64,000 nucleotides of DNA. Origin: Stratiolaelaps scimitus. Its lineage: Eukaryota > Arthropoda > Arachnida > Mesostigmata > Laelapidae. The notes below the pieces were generated by a model. The model did not search any database and had not been told where the DNA came from. It worked only from the letters and a program-made list of their open reading frames with translations. The stretch is taken from contig JABWDB010000013.1 of NCBI GenBank assembly GCA_019614645.1, positions 992,001 to 1,056,000 of the forward strand, given 5' to 3'. Within the stretch, counting starts at the first letter, position 1; every line of letters begins with the position of its first letter. This document shows, in pieces, positions 48,000-60,462 of this stretch. Made by a program: the position numbers and the translations under genes.

Positions 48000-50900
48000 T
48001 ATGTTTCTATGTATCTGTTATATATAATAGATATGTATGCTCTATATGATAAGGAGTAAAGTCAAGTGCAACACAGGCCTATGAGATGAGCCTTTATGGG
48101 CACCGGGTTAATCATCAAATCATTCCAACTATTTATTTCATTATGATCAACAATGTAGAATATATTGCTTAAGTGGCATCTTAACGGGCGCTGTGATTTC
48201 GAGCGCTCTGAACAAAAGTTAATTAAGTGAATAAAATATGGAATATTTACTAATAACCTATCTAGCTGTTGGATTCTGTGGTGGTCATTAAATTCAAGAA
48301 GAGATAACCCCAGATGAACAGAGGATGGGCACGCATCTATACACATGCGCACGTTTCCTTACCACAGCTGGCTTTTCTGTAGCGCAACATATATAACCAA
48401 CATACTAAACTATCGATTGATGATGTTTTTTCTCTCTCGAGAAGAATGTTACAGCAACTACGTAGTATCATTCGTCTATAAATGAACGCATTCTTTAATA
48501 TAGAAATCATTCGAGGGTGCGAGTAAGCCATAAGTTGATGCAGATATCATATTGCAGACACTCTACTCGGAACACTCATTTATCTAGAAACAACACATTG
48601 TATTATTGCTGCTACTATTCAACTTCGACCTCGAATGTGTTATTTATATAAGAAGTATTTACATAAACCCGGTATTTTGCGCTGAATGGGGGTTCAGGCC
48701 AACCCGTCGTGTGCCATTCAATTCGAAGGGCCGGTCAAATCTTAAAACGGATTTATCGCCATCAATCTGAAGAGGGTTCTTAAAAGGCAGCCCCGGAAAT
48801 CGCCCTCGAGATACCCAGATTGACGGAACATATGGGATTCTATCCAGGTTGAACGTACCGAGGTGACTCGATTTATGGAGGCTGGCACACATTCTGATAT
48901 TCGTGTTGTGGGCGTAATATTGAACTTACACCAGTATCGATGTAGCGTTTGTGACAGAGACATAACCCTCTTAATGCACTTCGTCCCAGTGTCTTCGATA
49001 ATGGTTAGATGCGTCTCGCAGGCGAGGCTCCGCCAAAACGAAGATCAATTATTTGGATGCGGCACGGGTTTAATACATGTACGATGAAGGAGTACATCAT
49101 TGACAATGCTTACATTTACCCTTCCAACCATATGGAACTTGGTCATGTGCCCGGATTGCGTCTACGTACAGCAAAATGGCAAAAATCTCTACAATAATAT
49201 ATAATATATCTATGCAAAGTAACGACATACCCCGACTGACAAAATGAGAACGCTACCAGAGCGAAATTCTGACATCAGGCAAGGTTCGACAATAGACCTC
49301 AAACTACGTATTTAGATAGGGCGCCCACGACTGCTGGCTTTGCAGCAGGCATGACTGAATGCAGCTACCGTTAAATTAAGTCAAATCTATCAAAACTTGT
49401 AAAACGAGATTTGTCGCATATATTTTCATATAAAAGTAAGTAGATACGAAAGCGCTGATGTACCAAATATATAGTGTGACGGATGTTTACCCGAGTCACT
49501 TGTCTGAAGTGCTTCCGTGCAAAGTGACGACAATCCCATCTATATCCAAGGCACTTAGGTTAGTTTCCGAAACACTCAATATAAACATGATTTTCATATT
49601 ATTCGCAAGCTGTACATTTACATCTCAATCATAACAAATGATTTTGCATTATTACAGGCCTTGCGTGTCGTTTCTACTAGACAGTTCTATCGACCATTTC
49701 TATGTTGGGTGCATTTCCATCAAGGGCTACGAGTTCCCGTCCTGCTGAGGTCGTCGAGACCGAATCAGCCAGATGAATCCTCTGGTCATAGGTGCAAAAG
49801 CGTATGTACGCCTGCGTCGATTCACATGTAACTTTTTCAACATACAGCAAGTGGAACTAAAACGCTTCAAAGCAGACATCGAGCGCACAGGCAGCTTACC
49901 TGCGCTGCCCTTAAGAGATTCCGCTATAGAAGAATATTCGATCGTTCGAGCCTAGCGTATAAAATGATCTGAACAATCCGTTCCTTTCATCCTCTGGGTG
50001 AAAGTAACAACTAAAGTGAGTTGTCAAATTGAATTTCGCGAGAGAAAAGAGCCTCCATGAGAAGAAGGAAAACAAATCACATTTCCATACGAACGAAACT
50101 GTTCGAAACAGCAGCCGCCGAAACCATTTCGTTCGCCCCGGTCGACAAGGCAACTTTGGACACCTCAGTGGTGCGCGCCCGCGAGAGGCGATGCAAACAA
50201 TGTGTTTGATTTTGAAGGCGGGACCGGCCAGGACAGACCTGAGAACGAAAGTAACATCACAGAATATTCTAGAAACATTTGTACAATCTGGTTCTTGTTG
50301 AAAACGCGAAGCCAGGTAATGTAATTATAATTCGCAATGCAACACGTGGTGCGTTATGTATACAAGTCTAGTTCTATACTTCCACCCGCCACTCCCCAAT
50401 ACTTGCGAGTCTGGCACGAATCTATGGTGGTTCTATTGTTTTAATAAATGTTTAAGTATAGTAAAATAAAACAGCTCTGCGAAATAGATATGATGGCTGA
50501 GAAAAGCATGACGAAAAGATAATGATTCGTCTCTGTAAATAGCAAAGTTAATCGAGTTTTTAATTTGTTTGAGGCCGTTTCGGATATCCTGCCATTTTGT
50601 GCGTAGAAAAAAACCTTCATGCCAAGCGTCATGGCCAGATGACATTTGACCTGTTCATACTTGAGACTTTTGCAAACACGTAGCTTAGCGTTGGCTCAGT
50701 TTCTTAAAACATACATGAATCTAGAGGCTGCAAACCACGTTGAGTGCTGAAAATCGCAGCGCTCTGTGATCAACTTTTTGTCTTTTGAAGAAATTAGCCC
50801 GACGGCTTATTTCCTAGAATTAGAAACAAGCCCGATGGCCTTACTGCAGCCGTAAGGCTGCAATAACGATATAGATGGACGTCATCAATATTCATTCATT

Positions 50901-51390
50901 GATTGAAAGTGCATATTGGCCAGATTGAGGCCCGTGTGATTATGTCGCATTGTGTCTTCGAATGAAAAAGGGGGCAATTGGTGGTGGTGAACATTATGCA
51001 AACATCGATTTGCTTCAGGAGGCTCTCGAGAACGAAATTAGGTATGGTAATGTAAAAGAAAAGCATTATGCCGTTCAAAGACTCCCGGACCACTAGATCA
51101 TAGAGTAAGAGTATCTCTGATATATACTAAGATAACAAACAGCTCCGAACGACTAGTACATATTTGCACTCCAAAACTTGTTGACACATTGGTAAGTGTT
51201 TAGGTGAAACCGCCACATCGATGGCGAGGCGTAGGTATGGGGTTCTGTTATTTTTTAAACTTTTAAGAAGCGAATTCCACGCTAGGTAGAGCCAATATTT
51301 GAGGCATGATAAGGCGTTCGTGTTAAGGGAAATCTGGGTAATATGACATGAGCGATATCCGAGAACATAAGAGAATGCTTGACAGTAAAT
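48000..51390. other. No gene assigned
   Basis: Some protein-like snippets occur: minus 48892-48659 (FNLDRIPYVPSIWVSRG), plus 49009-49197 (starts MRLAGEAPPKRRSIIW) and plus 49773-49955 after an acceptor CATACAG (QVELKRFKADIERTG). None forms a consistent gene model or a known domain. Confidence 0.35.
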
Positions 51391-51399
51391 AGCTGGGGC

Positions 51400-51870
51400 T
51401 TATTAGAAGTAAGATAGGACCAATAGCGGTACCTTGCGAAATTGAGATACAGGCAAGAGAGTGAACAACAAACTTGTCATATTAGTAACTTGAATACGTC
51501 TCCTCGATAAGTAGCTTAGGAGATAGCTGGCAGCGCTATTGTGAGAAGGGAGCAATTGCATGAGAACAGCGTGATCTATTATAGGTAATTCGAAGACTGT
51601 GTCAACGTCGAGAGAGAATGGGCCCGCCGACGCGTTGCAGCCAACTACTGCATGTGTTTTGATATCGTTCATTACTGCCACTAGGCCTTGCGGAAGCCGC
51701 ATTAGTGATGTTAGGGCAGACGATTAGGTTCTAGATGGGGCGGAAGTTGAGTTAGAACGCAACGCTTGGAAAGTTTGGCAAGGACGCAGTCGTTGACAAT
51801 GGACCTCTTCGAACTACGGTCTTCCTTTGGGATTCTCCCTTATCGATGGGCGTTTGCAGAAGCTACTTTG
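51400..51870 (-). mobile_element. Reverse transcriptase fragment of a second LINE type, degenerate
   Basis: Minus-strand reading gives IVNDCVLAKLSKRCVLTQL followed by PPHLEPNRL, resembling the first conserved RT block (ISNL..LAKIFEKVVL.QL..HLE.N). Further on come SLDVDTVFELPIIDHAVL (motif A region), YLLSYLSRRRIQV (the SYLs.R.Q block) and, after a frameshift, SQGTAIGPILL (motif B, usually GVPQGTVLGPILF). The pattern fits CR1, Jockey or RTE-type elements better than R1. No YADD motif was found beyond 51350. It is a short, old relic. Confidence 0.65.
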
Positions 51871-51879
51871 AATGCGGCA

Positions 51880-54290
51880 GAGAGCGTACAGTAGAACACA
51901 TGACAGATTATGAATGAATGCATCGAGGACAGCCAGGAAGTGTCAACTATACCTGAGCGCTTTAGGAAAGGCTTTAAGTATAGACAAATTTAGCATGCTA
52001 AACATATGAGCCTACCCCAGTTACTCTGCTTTGACGAACCTACGTAAATAAGATGAATATATGGGACATTGTGGATGCTAGAAAAGGTAATTTAGTGGAT
52101 ACAGTTTGGTAAAAAATCAGCAAGAGATGATCAACGATGTCCTAGGGTAGGATGTACGTCAAACGCATTAAATATTCGTTTGAAACAATGGCATTTGACC
52201 CTCGGAAGAGGTCTCGCCCTTGGGATGCTCTCCTGTTTTGGGACCCACAAATGGCCACTGGGAGGAGGTGTTTTTAGCCCTTGGAAGTCCTCTATGTAGG
52301 CAGCTGTTACGATGAACCATGAGATCGGAGCACATATTGCATGGAAATGCTAAGCTTTTCATTCGGATCGTAATGAAAGCGACGCACGCGAATGCTTCAT
52401 CCACAGAATAAACAATAAGATTGTAAAATGTATTATAAAGTGCCCACATAATGTACTCATACAATATTGAAATAAGACGTCTGTACTCATATATATACAT
52501 ACATAATATATATAGTTAGTGAGACTCTATTCAATGCCTGTGCGTTTAATGCGTACTCAACACCTGACATAAGGTGGCAAAAGACATACAATAATATTAT
52601 TGCACCTCTTATAAGTGATGGCATCTCATCACCATACCATATATATATATATATGATAGACATATCCCACTCTGGCTACCTGGCCTAAGGCAAAATGTGG
52701 GCGGGCCCAAAAGACCCAAACAGATCGGGTGAGTCTCATCGGGCTCGTGACTAATGCTTATCGGAAGTTGTTGAAAGATATTATATTCTCTCAGGATCGC
52801 ACTATTTGTCAGTACAATTTTGTGTATGGTACCCTCAAGTGGATTTGGTTAATACGTTCGCCCTGACTAATTTTATCTTATATATCCCAACCGGTTGTTG
52901 TTGACCAGAGTAAATTACGGTGACGAAACGGCAAGGTGGTTCACATTAGCAGCCGCACCAGTAAGATAAATGACCAAGTAACAAATCTAGAGGAAATCTG
53001 ACTCCTTTCAATCATCGGTAGCCACCCATGAGTGAGATTTTATGATTATAATTATCTAAGTACATACTAAAACAAATTCTAATCAGAATAATGCATAATG
53101 ACACGAATAATTAATACACAATAATATACAAGTAAGGCACTATGACACCACAGATGGCTACAGGTCTTCGAAATTGATGCCAATTACTAACATCGGGAGG
53201 CCGTTCATGAGCTTTGTTAGATCCACAGGACATGTGCAGCTCTGGAATTAAAGTTCGGAGTCTAGCGATATAAATAGTTCTCGCAAAAAAAGAGGACCAG
53301 CGCCAGATCCCCGATCGCCAGCAAGAGGTCTTTGACAGCGAAGGCATCGTTGGCCGCTTCATTCTATGCCAATTACCTCTCACGGACTAAAAATAATAAC
53401 CGCTTGAAAATAGTGAAAAGTGGACGATGCCCTTACAGTATTCGAAATATTTCTTGTACTAAATATAATAGCTGTTTAGCAATAATGCAGGGGAAGTCTA
53501 CTAGTGACATATCTGCTATTTACATATCTGATACATCATCATAATCATTTGTAAAGATGGCCCGCTTCTATTCCTTCGCGTAACTCATGGTGTCACCTAA
53601 CAAGGCAGCAGTTAATGTTCGCCACAGCCTGAAACATTTGTATCATAACTATTATGTATGCTTGGTGTGGCGGCGGTCGTCCGGTGCCTACGGAAAATCA
53701 ACTGTTTCCACGGCAACTTGTCGTGGCATTTTCGTTGGTTGACGGCATACGGGTGTAAAACGGGTGGATTCGCCCAATCAGTTCGTATACAGTGGATATA
53801 TACAGCCTGCATTGGTATGCCAACGGCATGCTAAATACTAGGCGCCGTTCACATGAGCGTACAGAACGCAGACGTGATGTAGAATAATAGTAATAATAAC
53901 AACAAGTAGGAGCAAAGTGGACCTTTGGGAACGTATTCGTTTGTGGGAAATGGCAAATAATAGTTGATGCGTTGGACGATGTAACACGTACTTGCTAGTT
54001 GGTCCCGTGCGAGAAGACAGTCTTAGTTAGAGCTGCTGCCGTGGAAGATGCGCTTTGTGGCCTTCTGTAACTTGCTGCTGTCTAAATATATACAAGGTTC
54101 ATTTACAAGTACTTGTTTCCTGTGGGCGAGATTCTTATTATAACCGCCCTTACATTAGTTAGCTATTATTTACCGATTCCACTCATTGTTCGAACGCGTG
54201 CTAAGTGGGATCCCAGTCGTGATCGAAACGAACTTCATCCATGCAGTTCACAATTTTCGGTGTGAGCAGAATACCGAGAGGCAACCTTAT
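51880..54290. other. No gene assigned
   Basis: Mostly AT-rich. Minus 53380-53280 reads NEAANDAFAVKDLLLAIGDL then ALVLFFCENY in one frame and a different open run in another. This is suggestive of coding but unrecognised. Confidence 0.35.
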
Positions 54291-54314
54291 ATAGATTTAA
54301 ACAGCTAACACATA

Positions 54315-54720
54315 TTGGAGTGCAGGTCAATTGTTGGCTGTGGAGTACCCATGCTGACTGCTACCGAGCACCACGGTGCCATCGACTCACGGTGCATACT
54401 TCTAGCAGGGGCCCCACTTTGGGAAAAAGCATCCGAACAGATTACTGCACAATATTTCCTCGAGCAGCTCGAGCGGCCCATGACCCTCAGAATCCCCGGA
54501 GGTAACAGAACAGCAGCCACGGCTTCAATACGAATACAAACGACAAATACCTTGGGACCTTATCCGAAGGACAGCACCCGTCCCTCGGGGAGGCTCACCA
54601 ACGAACAGCTGAAACCTAGAGCTGGGAATGGACCAAAACACAACGCGTCAGCCCGGACACTGGACAAGATTCCGGATCCTAATCTACGGTTCGAACAAAG
54701 GTAAAGCCCCTCGACCTACC
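54315..54720 (+). mobile_element. Fragment of R1-like LINE ORF2 C-terminal region
   Basis: The plus frame opening at 54315 (TTG; first ATG 54351) has LLAGAPLWEKASEQ and LERPMTLRIPGGNRTAATAS. This aligns by eye with the post-RT region of R1-type ORF2 proteins (the LLYGAPVW and LRI..AYRTVST blocks). A neighbouring frame has IPWDLIRRTA, matching PWDLLAGERR of the LINE at 32 kb, and ARTLDKIPDPNLR recalls GRWTKELIPVLR there. The homology therefore jumps frames. The open frame ends in CAAAG|GTAAAG, which looks like a splice donor, but the LINE match explains the sequence better. Confidence 0.55.
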
Positions 54721-55799
54721 CTTTGTCTCAGTTCTCGACCGGGCATGAACCCCTTCAGACGTACAGGTTCATAATAGCCAAGACCACCAATACAATGCAC
54801 AAGCTCTGCAACTCAGCTTGAGCCGTTTCGATTTTAGCACGGCATGCCCAAGTATCTCTATAAAAAATCTCTGAGATGCCTACGGAAGTAGAGTAGAACC
54901 GACAGCGTCGACAGACCTAAAGGATTAGCTCGAAATGAGCCCCCATGTCGTCTGCAAAAACGAATGCTTCCGAGATCCCTCGTATTCCAGCACAGATCGA
55001 TAAATGCCCTCGTCGAATAATTAGATGTATAGTACTGTTCGCATACTATGCCATCTCGACGCGTTGCCCAAACAAGAGGACCATGAACGAATCAATACAT
55101 TTGAAAATAGGTTCAGCAGCAGCAGCAGCATGAATGGGTTGTAGTGTCAGGTCAGAAGGATATGTCGACCGCGTAATTTATGAACACAGTTATCTCACAT
55201 TTTGTTGATGATAGCTCATGTATTGAGCATTACGCTCGAAGTCACCGCCGACGAAGAATATGGGTCGTTAGTCGAGCTATTCTGCCTAGCGAGATGGGGT
55301 TACAATGCTTGTAAACGAAAATGCCCTGATAAGATGATAATTACTACATTGTTAATTACTGGAACGCGACTCACACATCATCGCATTCACGATGCATCAT
55401 CCCCAGTGTACCCAGCTCGGCGGCATCACTTTTCTGTGATATGACTAATTTAACACTCGCTCCGTCGCTTTTCTGTCACCAATAATAGCGACGCAGTCAG
55501 ATTACTTAAATCACCACTCTAACCGAACATTTGACGTCGTTGTCACTTCTCGACAATCTCGACCTTGAAGTCTCGCCACGACGCCAAAAAAACCCCCGAT
55601 CGGTAGCTTCTACGTTGTTCTATTGTATTATATACTGTCCTCTATGAATGTACGGAAAATCATATCCCCAGCAACTCACGTGGCTTACTATTGGCAAATC
55701 CGCTCAAAACGAAAATGATCTTACCCCTTTATCTTAGAGCACACAACGACCGATGCCATGATATGACCGCAACGGAAATTCGTTACGACACGAATTTTG

Positions 55800-55850
55800 C
55801 ATTGTGGAATTGCAGTTCCTTCAATAAATCAGTAAAGCTTTGCTTTTTTC
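55800..55850 (+). repeat. SINE-2 3' fragment, degenerate
   Basis: GAATTGCAGTTCCTTCAATA then AATCAGTAAAGC resembles the AATTGCAGCTCCTTTAATAAACCAATAAA end of SINE-2. Confidence 0.5.
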
Positions 55851-56066
55851 GAGTGCATCGTTTACTTGAGCCTTGGTGCGCATAATGAAACAACTTCAAC
55901 CTGCAATCAATGACACATGTAACTGGACCCGTCACTCTACGTACCTTAGAGAGAAGATGACTGATGGTACGCGATGAGAAATCTAAGCCAATTGAAACTT
56001 TGCTTCACGGTAACTCTTTAATTGGCCAGCGTTTTCTTCTATCCATTTTCTTATATTACCGTTAGG

Positions 56067-56190
56067 TAAGGTGAAGGTTTATTGGTTTATTAAAGGAGCT
56101 GCAATTGTTACAATGCTTAAGCTCTCTTATATGTCATCACGCAGCGGTGCTCGAACCTGCGGCCTCTGGCTTCAGATAACAAGAGAGTTA
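56067..56190 (-). repeat. SINE-2 copy with tRNA-like head and tail
   Basis: Read on the minus strand it has a tRNA-like head (GAGGCCGCAGGTTCGAGCAC, B box), then AAGAGAGCTTAAGCATTGTA, CAATTGCAGCTCCTTTAATA and a tail AAACCAATAAACC that runs into CTTCACCTTACC. It is the most complete SINE-2 copy here. Confidence 0.75.
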
Positions 56191-57827
56191 GCTTAGAATT
56201 TCGCTAACATAGAATAGTATACCTATACGTGAGAGTGGCTTTGAGTCAAGAATGCCTGCAACAGTATTGATGTCAACATTCAATTTTTAGTCGTACAAAT
56301 CAGCTGGCGATTCAGCAAAAGTTTGTGACCATAAATCGTAATAATCAAAATGACAGTGAGATTGATCGAGCTCGATTAGTTTCAGCAACAATTTGTGTTA
56401 AACAATTTTACGACTTACGGCTAAACAATCTCACCACCTCGTAATGTTCGTCCATATATGTTAGACTTATTAATTTTGGAGGCTAAATGCTATCGTCTAG
56501 CTTTGACTGTCTTGGGCTCGCTTTCGAGAGCCAACCAAAGTTACCCCCACTCTATGTTCAGTAGATATTGCTGTAGTAATTTTACTTGCTCTCGGTACAT
56601 CTACTGTAAATGGTTGATTTCGTTGATTTATTGTTGATTTGTTGTAAACTACGGATTCATTGACGGTTATTTCCACTGTCGATAGTTAGAACCCGCCTTG
56701 TGGTGTAAAAATCTTTCTTATTTTTTAACTAGAACTTAAACACTGTTAATCTGCAGTTGCGGCAATGAAACACAATTTGAATTGAATTGAATAACTATAA
56801 TAACATAAGGCGCTTCCTAACATTTTCACTGTGGTGAGGCCATAAGAATAAAATACCGAGAAATGTTTTATGAGAGATGGGCTCAGGACTCTTCGGCCGC
56901 AAACGAATCCATAACTAACATCTGCTTCCAGCTACAGATGTGTCGAGGCACGATCATACGTGACAGAGGCGCCGTCGCGGCAAAGCACAGGGTCCATAAG
57001 TAAGACAGTCAGCTGCCAGTGCGAATTACCAGCCATCTTTATGACCGCTCTATATTGTAAAACCTTCATCTTCGGCGTAAGTGCTGCTTTAGTCTCAACA
57101 GTAATGCAAGCAGCCGCTAAAACATATGCGATGCATGCCTATAGACTACGTGGCCGACGATGCTCGGCGCACATTCGGGAGGTGTGACGCCTTCGAGGGC
57201 GTGCGCCGGCACCGAGTTCCTGCCCTGGAGCACTCCTCTCCCCTCGCACCCCAAGACATGGCCACGTACCTCATGAAAGGCCGTAGTTCGCCGAGTTTTA
57301 ATTAGGAGTTTGCTAAATTTTCAACATTAAGACCTAGCTCACCGGGCTATAAACGCCATTGAAATGGGAGTTGCCAACGTTATAATCTAAGGCTCGCAGA
57401 AAGAGCACACCTTGAAGTAAGTAATGTTATGCAACGGTACCGAGGTTTCTCCGCTTTCCTGCTTTTTCAGTGGTGGGAGCTTTGCAGTTTCAAGTTCCAA
57501 AATAAAGTTTATCAACTCCAGTTTTTTCCTGACGGCCGATGACAGGCACGTCTATTCGAAAGACGAGGTCAGAATGATCTTCCACTGCAGATAGAGAACG
57601 GCAGCTAGTATGACGCCTATTCGTGCGAAATATGTCCCAACGGTTCCATATCTTAAATATTGGATGACTCGCTCTGACGCAAATGTTGCTGTCTCTTTTC
57701 TTTCATTGCACTTACCGCTTTCCAGAGAGACACACCCTGGCATCATCGGCTCTATAAACATTTGATAAATTATACCTATTAGACTGTATAGCTGGATTAC
57801 ATTACAAACTTTTGGCTTATGGTCGAA

Positions 57828-57925
57828 ACTGCAATTTTTTACAACGCCCAAATTCTCGACATGTGACGTCGCTGGACTTCGACCTGCGGTCGCCGGCGTT
57901 TTACAGCCAGAGACTTGGCCGACTG
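57828..57925 (-). repeat. SINE-2 head fragment
   Basis: The minus strand reads CAAGTCTCTGGCTGTAAAAC, then CCGCAGGTCGAAGTC and, after a diverged stretch, GTTGTAAAAAATTGCAGTTT. This joins the head seen at 40 kb to the body seen at 56 kb. Confidence 0.6.
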
Positions 57926-58930
57926 AAATGTTGATTTACATGCAGTTCAAGTTAGGCACACACAAACACTCTGCCGCACGTTGCCCGCCAACGAGGAAAT
58001 CTCTTTCTGTGTAGCTTTGCGTCTATAACCCCCCACTCGAAGGATGGGCCCTAATTAGTTAGTGGGAACTCTCCATTGTTTATTTCACAGCAGAGGTGGT
58101 ATACAATACATATAACCCCGTTGAGGGTGCGCTATTATTCATATCTACATATTACATATCTGCATCGAATAACGTGTGACAAAATAACGAACGCGTTTAA
58201 AGTGTTCAATACATTTCTAGCGCAACTTGCACGATTCGGAACTCCAAAACGTTCCCCTTTACAAAAAAAAAGATATATGTCTATATTATTACTGAAGTCA
58301 GAGAAAGTTCACCCATCCTGTTTAACCATGGCCGATATGCTCTACTACATAAATATTAGCCACTCGTGAACACATATGAATACATCCATACCATATAGAC
58401 ACTGCACGTAGCAAAGCACATGCAATTACAACGATGTTCGTTCGATATTACAATCTCGTCATGTCTACAATAAAACGCCATGTCTACTTTCAGGCGCCAC
58501 ATGAACCTGCCTTTCTTCTACTAAGACATCCGCATACACAAACAAAACCCAAATGCAATCTACTACCATCGCCAGTTCACAATTAGGAGCTGGCTAGCTT
58601 GTAGGCAGGTTTGTGTTTTGGTTACACTTCGACAAACAAATATGCTCGCGTTCTATTTTCGCTCAAATGAGTACAATGAGGACTTCTTGTATAGCGAATA
58701 GATTTTGACGTGGGTTAGTTGAAGGCCCTAGTCATAGATACATTTTAATCAAACCCTAGGCAATCCTTCGTGGACCTGCAAATCCCGCTTAAGCCGAAAA
58801 GTGGCTCTCCCACTCTGCTACGTTCGCATGCTCCTTTGGTAAGATGGATGACTTCCATCGTCTCCGGATTTGAAGCCGCTGAATCTGACTGATGCGTGTA
58901 CATTGAAATGGATACTGGTTACATACTTGA

Positions 58931-58971
58931 AAAAATTGAATAAGTAATACCACATTACTTATTCAATTTTT
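58931..58971. repeat. Perfect 18-bp hairpin abutting SINE-1 copy A
   Basis: Arms 58931-58948 and 58954-58971 are perfect reverse complements (AAAAATTGAATAAGTAAT and its complement) around a 5-nt loop ACCAC. The SINE sequence begins directly after it. Confidence 0.9.
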
Positions 58972-59110
58972 CCAAGAGACACGTAGGTGCACGGGTTCGA
59001 TCCCCACCGTTGCACATTTGCATTTAGGTGTCCGTCTTACGAAGCAATGCTAAAAAGCAGTTGTACAGTGGACGTTACGTATTGGCTGACAGTCAGCCCG
59101 AGAACCTTTA
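58972..59110 (+). repeat. SINE-1 copy A (tRNA-derived)
   Basis: GACACGTAGGTGCACGGGTTCGATCCCCACC is shared almost exactly with copies at 17.8 and 25.7 kb and contains a Pol III B box. The body TCCGTCTTACGAAGCAATG and end GGCTGACAGTCAGCCCGAG are shared with copies at 5.9 and 37.7 kb. The head is truncated, and a hairpin abuts this truncation point. Confidence 0.75.
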
Positions 59111-59234
59111 ATACCACATTATGAAAGGTATTTTCATCTTGGAAGTTTCAACTCACGGTGTGATCCATGATACTTTTGAGAGATTGCGACTACTTGTGAG
59201 CCTAGCAAGTGCGCATCTCTCTGGGTGCGGTTAC

Positions 59235-59410
59235 CATACAAAAGTACGAACAGCAGCAGCACCACCAAGATTCGTGCTTGGCGTTTCGATCCCGAGAAAT
59301 CGTCTGTGGTTTGTCTGTGACAATATTTACATTGCCCTCCCCGTCTATGGTCACACAGCTCTGCTGGAAGAACGCGTAGATGAGTCCAGCATAGCCAACA
59401 CGATAGATCC
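59235..59410 (-). other. Candidate coding exon, membrane-like peptide, unrecognised
   Basis: The minus strand from an AG acceptor (CTTCAG, before 59410) reads IYRVGYAGLIYAFFQQSC, then VTIDGEGNVNIVTDKP and a Cys run (WWCCCCSYFC) ending at a donor-like ATG|GTAACC. Third codon positions are richer in G+C than the local background. The hydrophobic stretch could be a membrane segment. The plus strand is also open here for 97 codons. No family match. Confidence 0.22.
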
Positions 59411-60207
59411 CTGAAGCAACGATACTAATATACACAGTGCTACCGGGAATACTCTGTCAAGGAACGACTGCGAAGGATCACCAATGAGAAAAAGGTTGCT
59501 ATAATTTGCAAGGCCAAAAACATGTGAGCCTCAAATGTGTCCTCTTCTTACGAAATTCTCTACATCACCTATCCCCACATATCTTGGTGACGTGTTTTAC
59601 GATAATCGTGTATTTAGATCGTACAGATAACAGATCTGAGAATATGGCGAAAATTATCTCATATTGCTATTCATGTGGCTCTCTGATCAAATACGTCTTA
59701 AAATTATTTGCGTTATTTATATACTACGCCTGTTAACTAAAACGAGTGTGGATATCGTTACATTCCTGATCATCCAAAACATGCAATATTCAAATTGGTC
59801 CTAGTGGCGTCAGGGGCCTTTGAGCCTATTTAGGGGAGAAAGGTGGTGGGGTGGGTGTATTCAAGCAGAACGGTTTCGGGGACGGTAAAAAGAGGTCCTA
59901 TTTTATGCCTGTCGTAACTGCCGGGTAGCGCTTAGATGCAATGATCGACGAGCTCCAGTATGTTGGAATCGATTTAAGAAAATTGGCCGTTTGCTGTCTG
60001 GGATCAATTGAGTGGGATTCTGTCACTAGTAGTATTTATGTACTTGCGCCCGCCATAAAGTATCTGGCTGTATGAAACTGCAGCCTGCAGATTCGAACCC
60101 CATGAAATGACATATAGCTTTTTTGCAGCTCAATGAAGATCTATTACAGATCAAACAACAAGGCAGGCCCTAGAGCTATCCCGGAGTGGCTAGTTAATTA
60201 AAATTGG

Positions 60208-60462
60208 GTGACAACATTCCCAACTACTCAAGCGGAAAGTTATTGGACAGGGAGAGACCAGATATACAAGTTAAAAACATATAATGCGGAGCAGCATCTC
60301 CTCTTTCGAACAGCATTTGAGCTCCCTATAAGTCCGCTACCCGTAGCTGAACGTTTAGGAGCCGAACAGCTGTGTAAACGGCTAAAGCAACACAATGTTT
60401 ACCCAAAGAAGTACAACACTTGGTTGTACTGTGTATACACATTCGCTCCTGTGGGCCCCTAA
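60208..60462 (+). other. Open frame, 84 codons, unrecognised
   Basis: It opens with GTG after a TGA and has no early ATG, so if real it is an internal or terminal exon. It reads FRTAFELPISPLPVAERLGA then EQLCKRLKQHNVYPKKYNTW and ends FAPVGP. It is amphipathic and protein-like without low-complexity tracts. I could not place it in a family. Confidence 0.2.
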
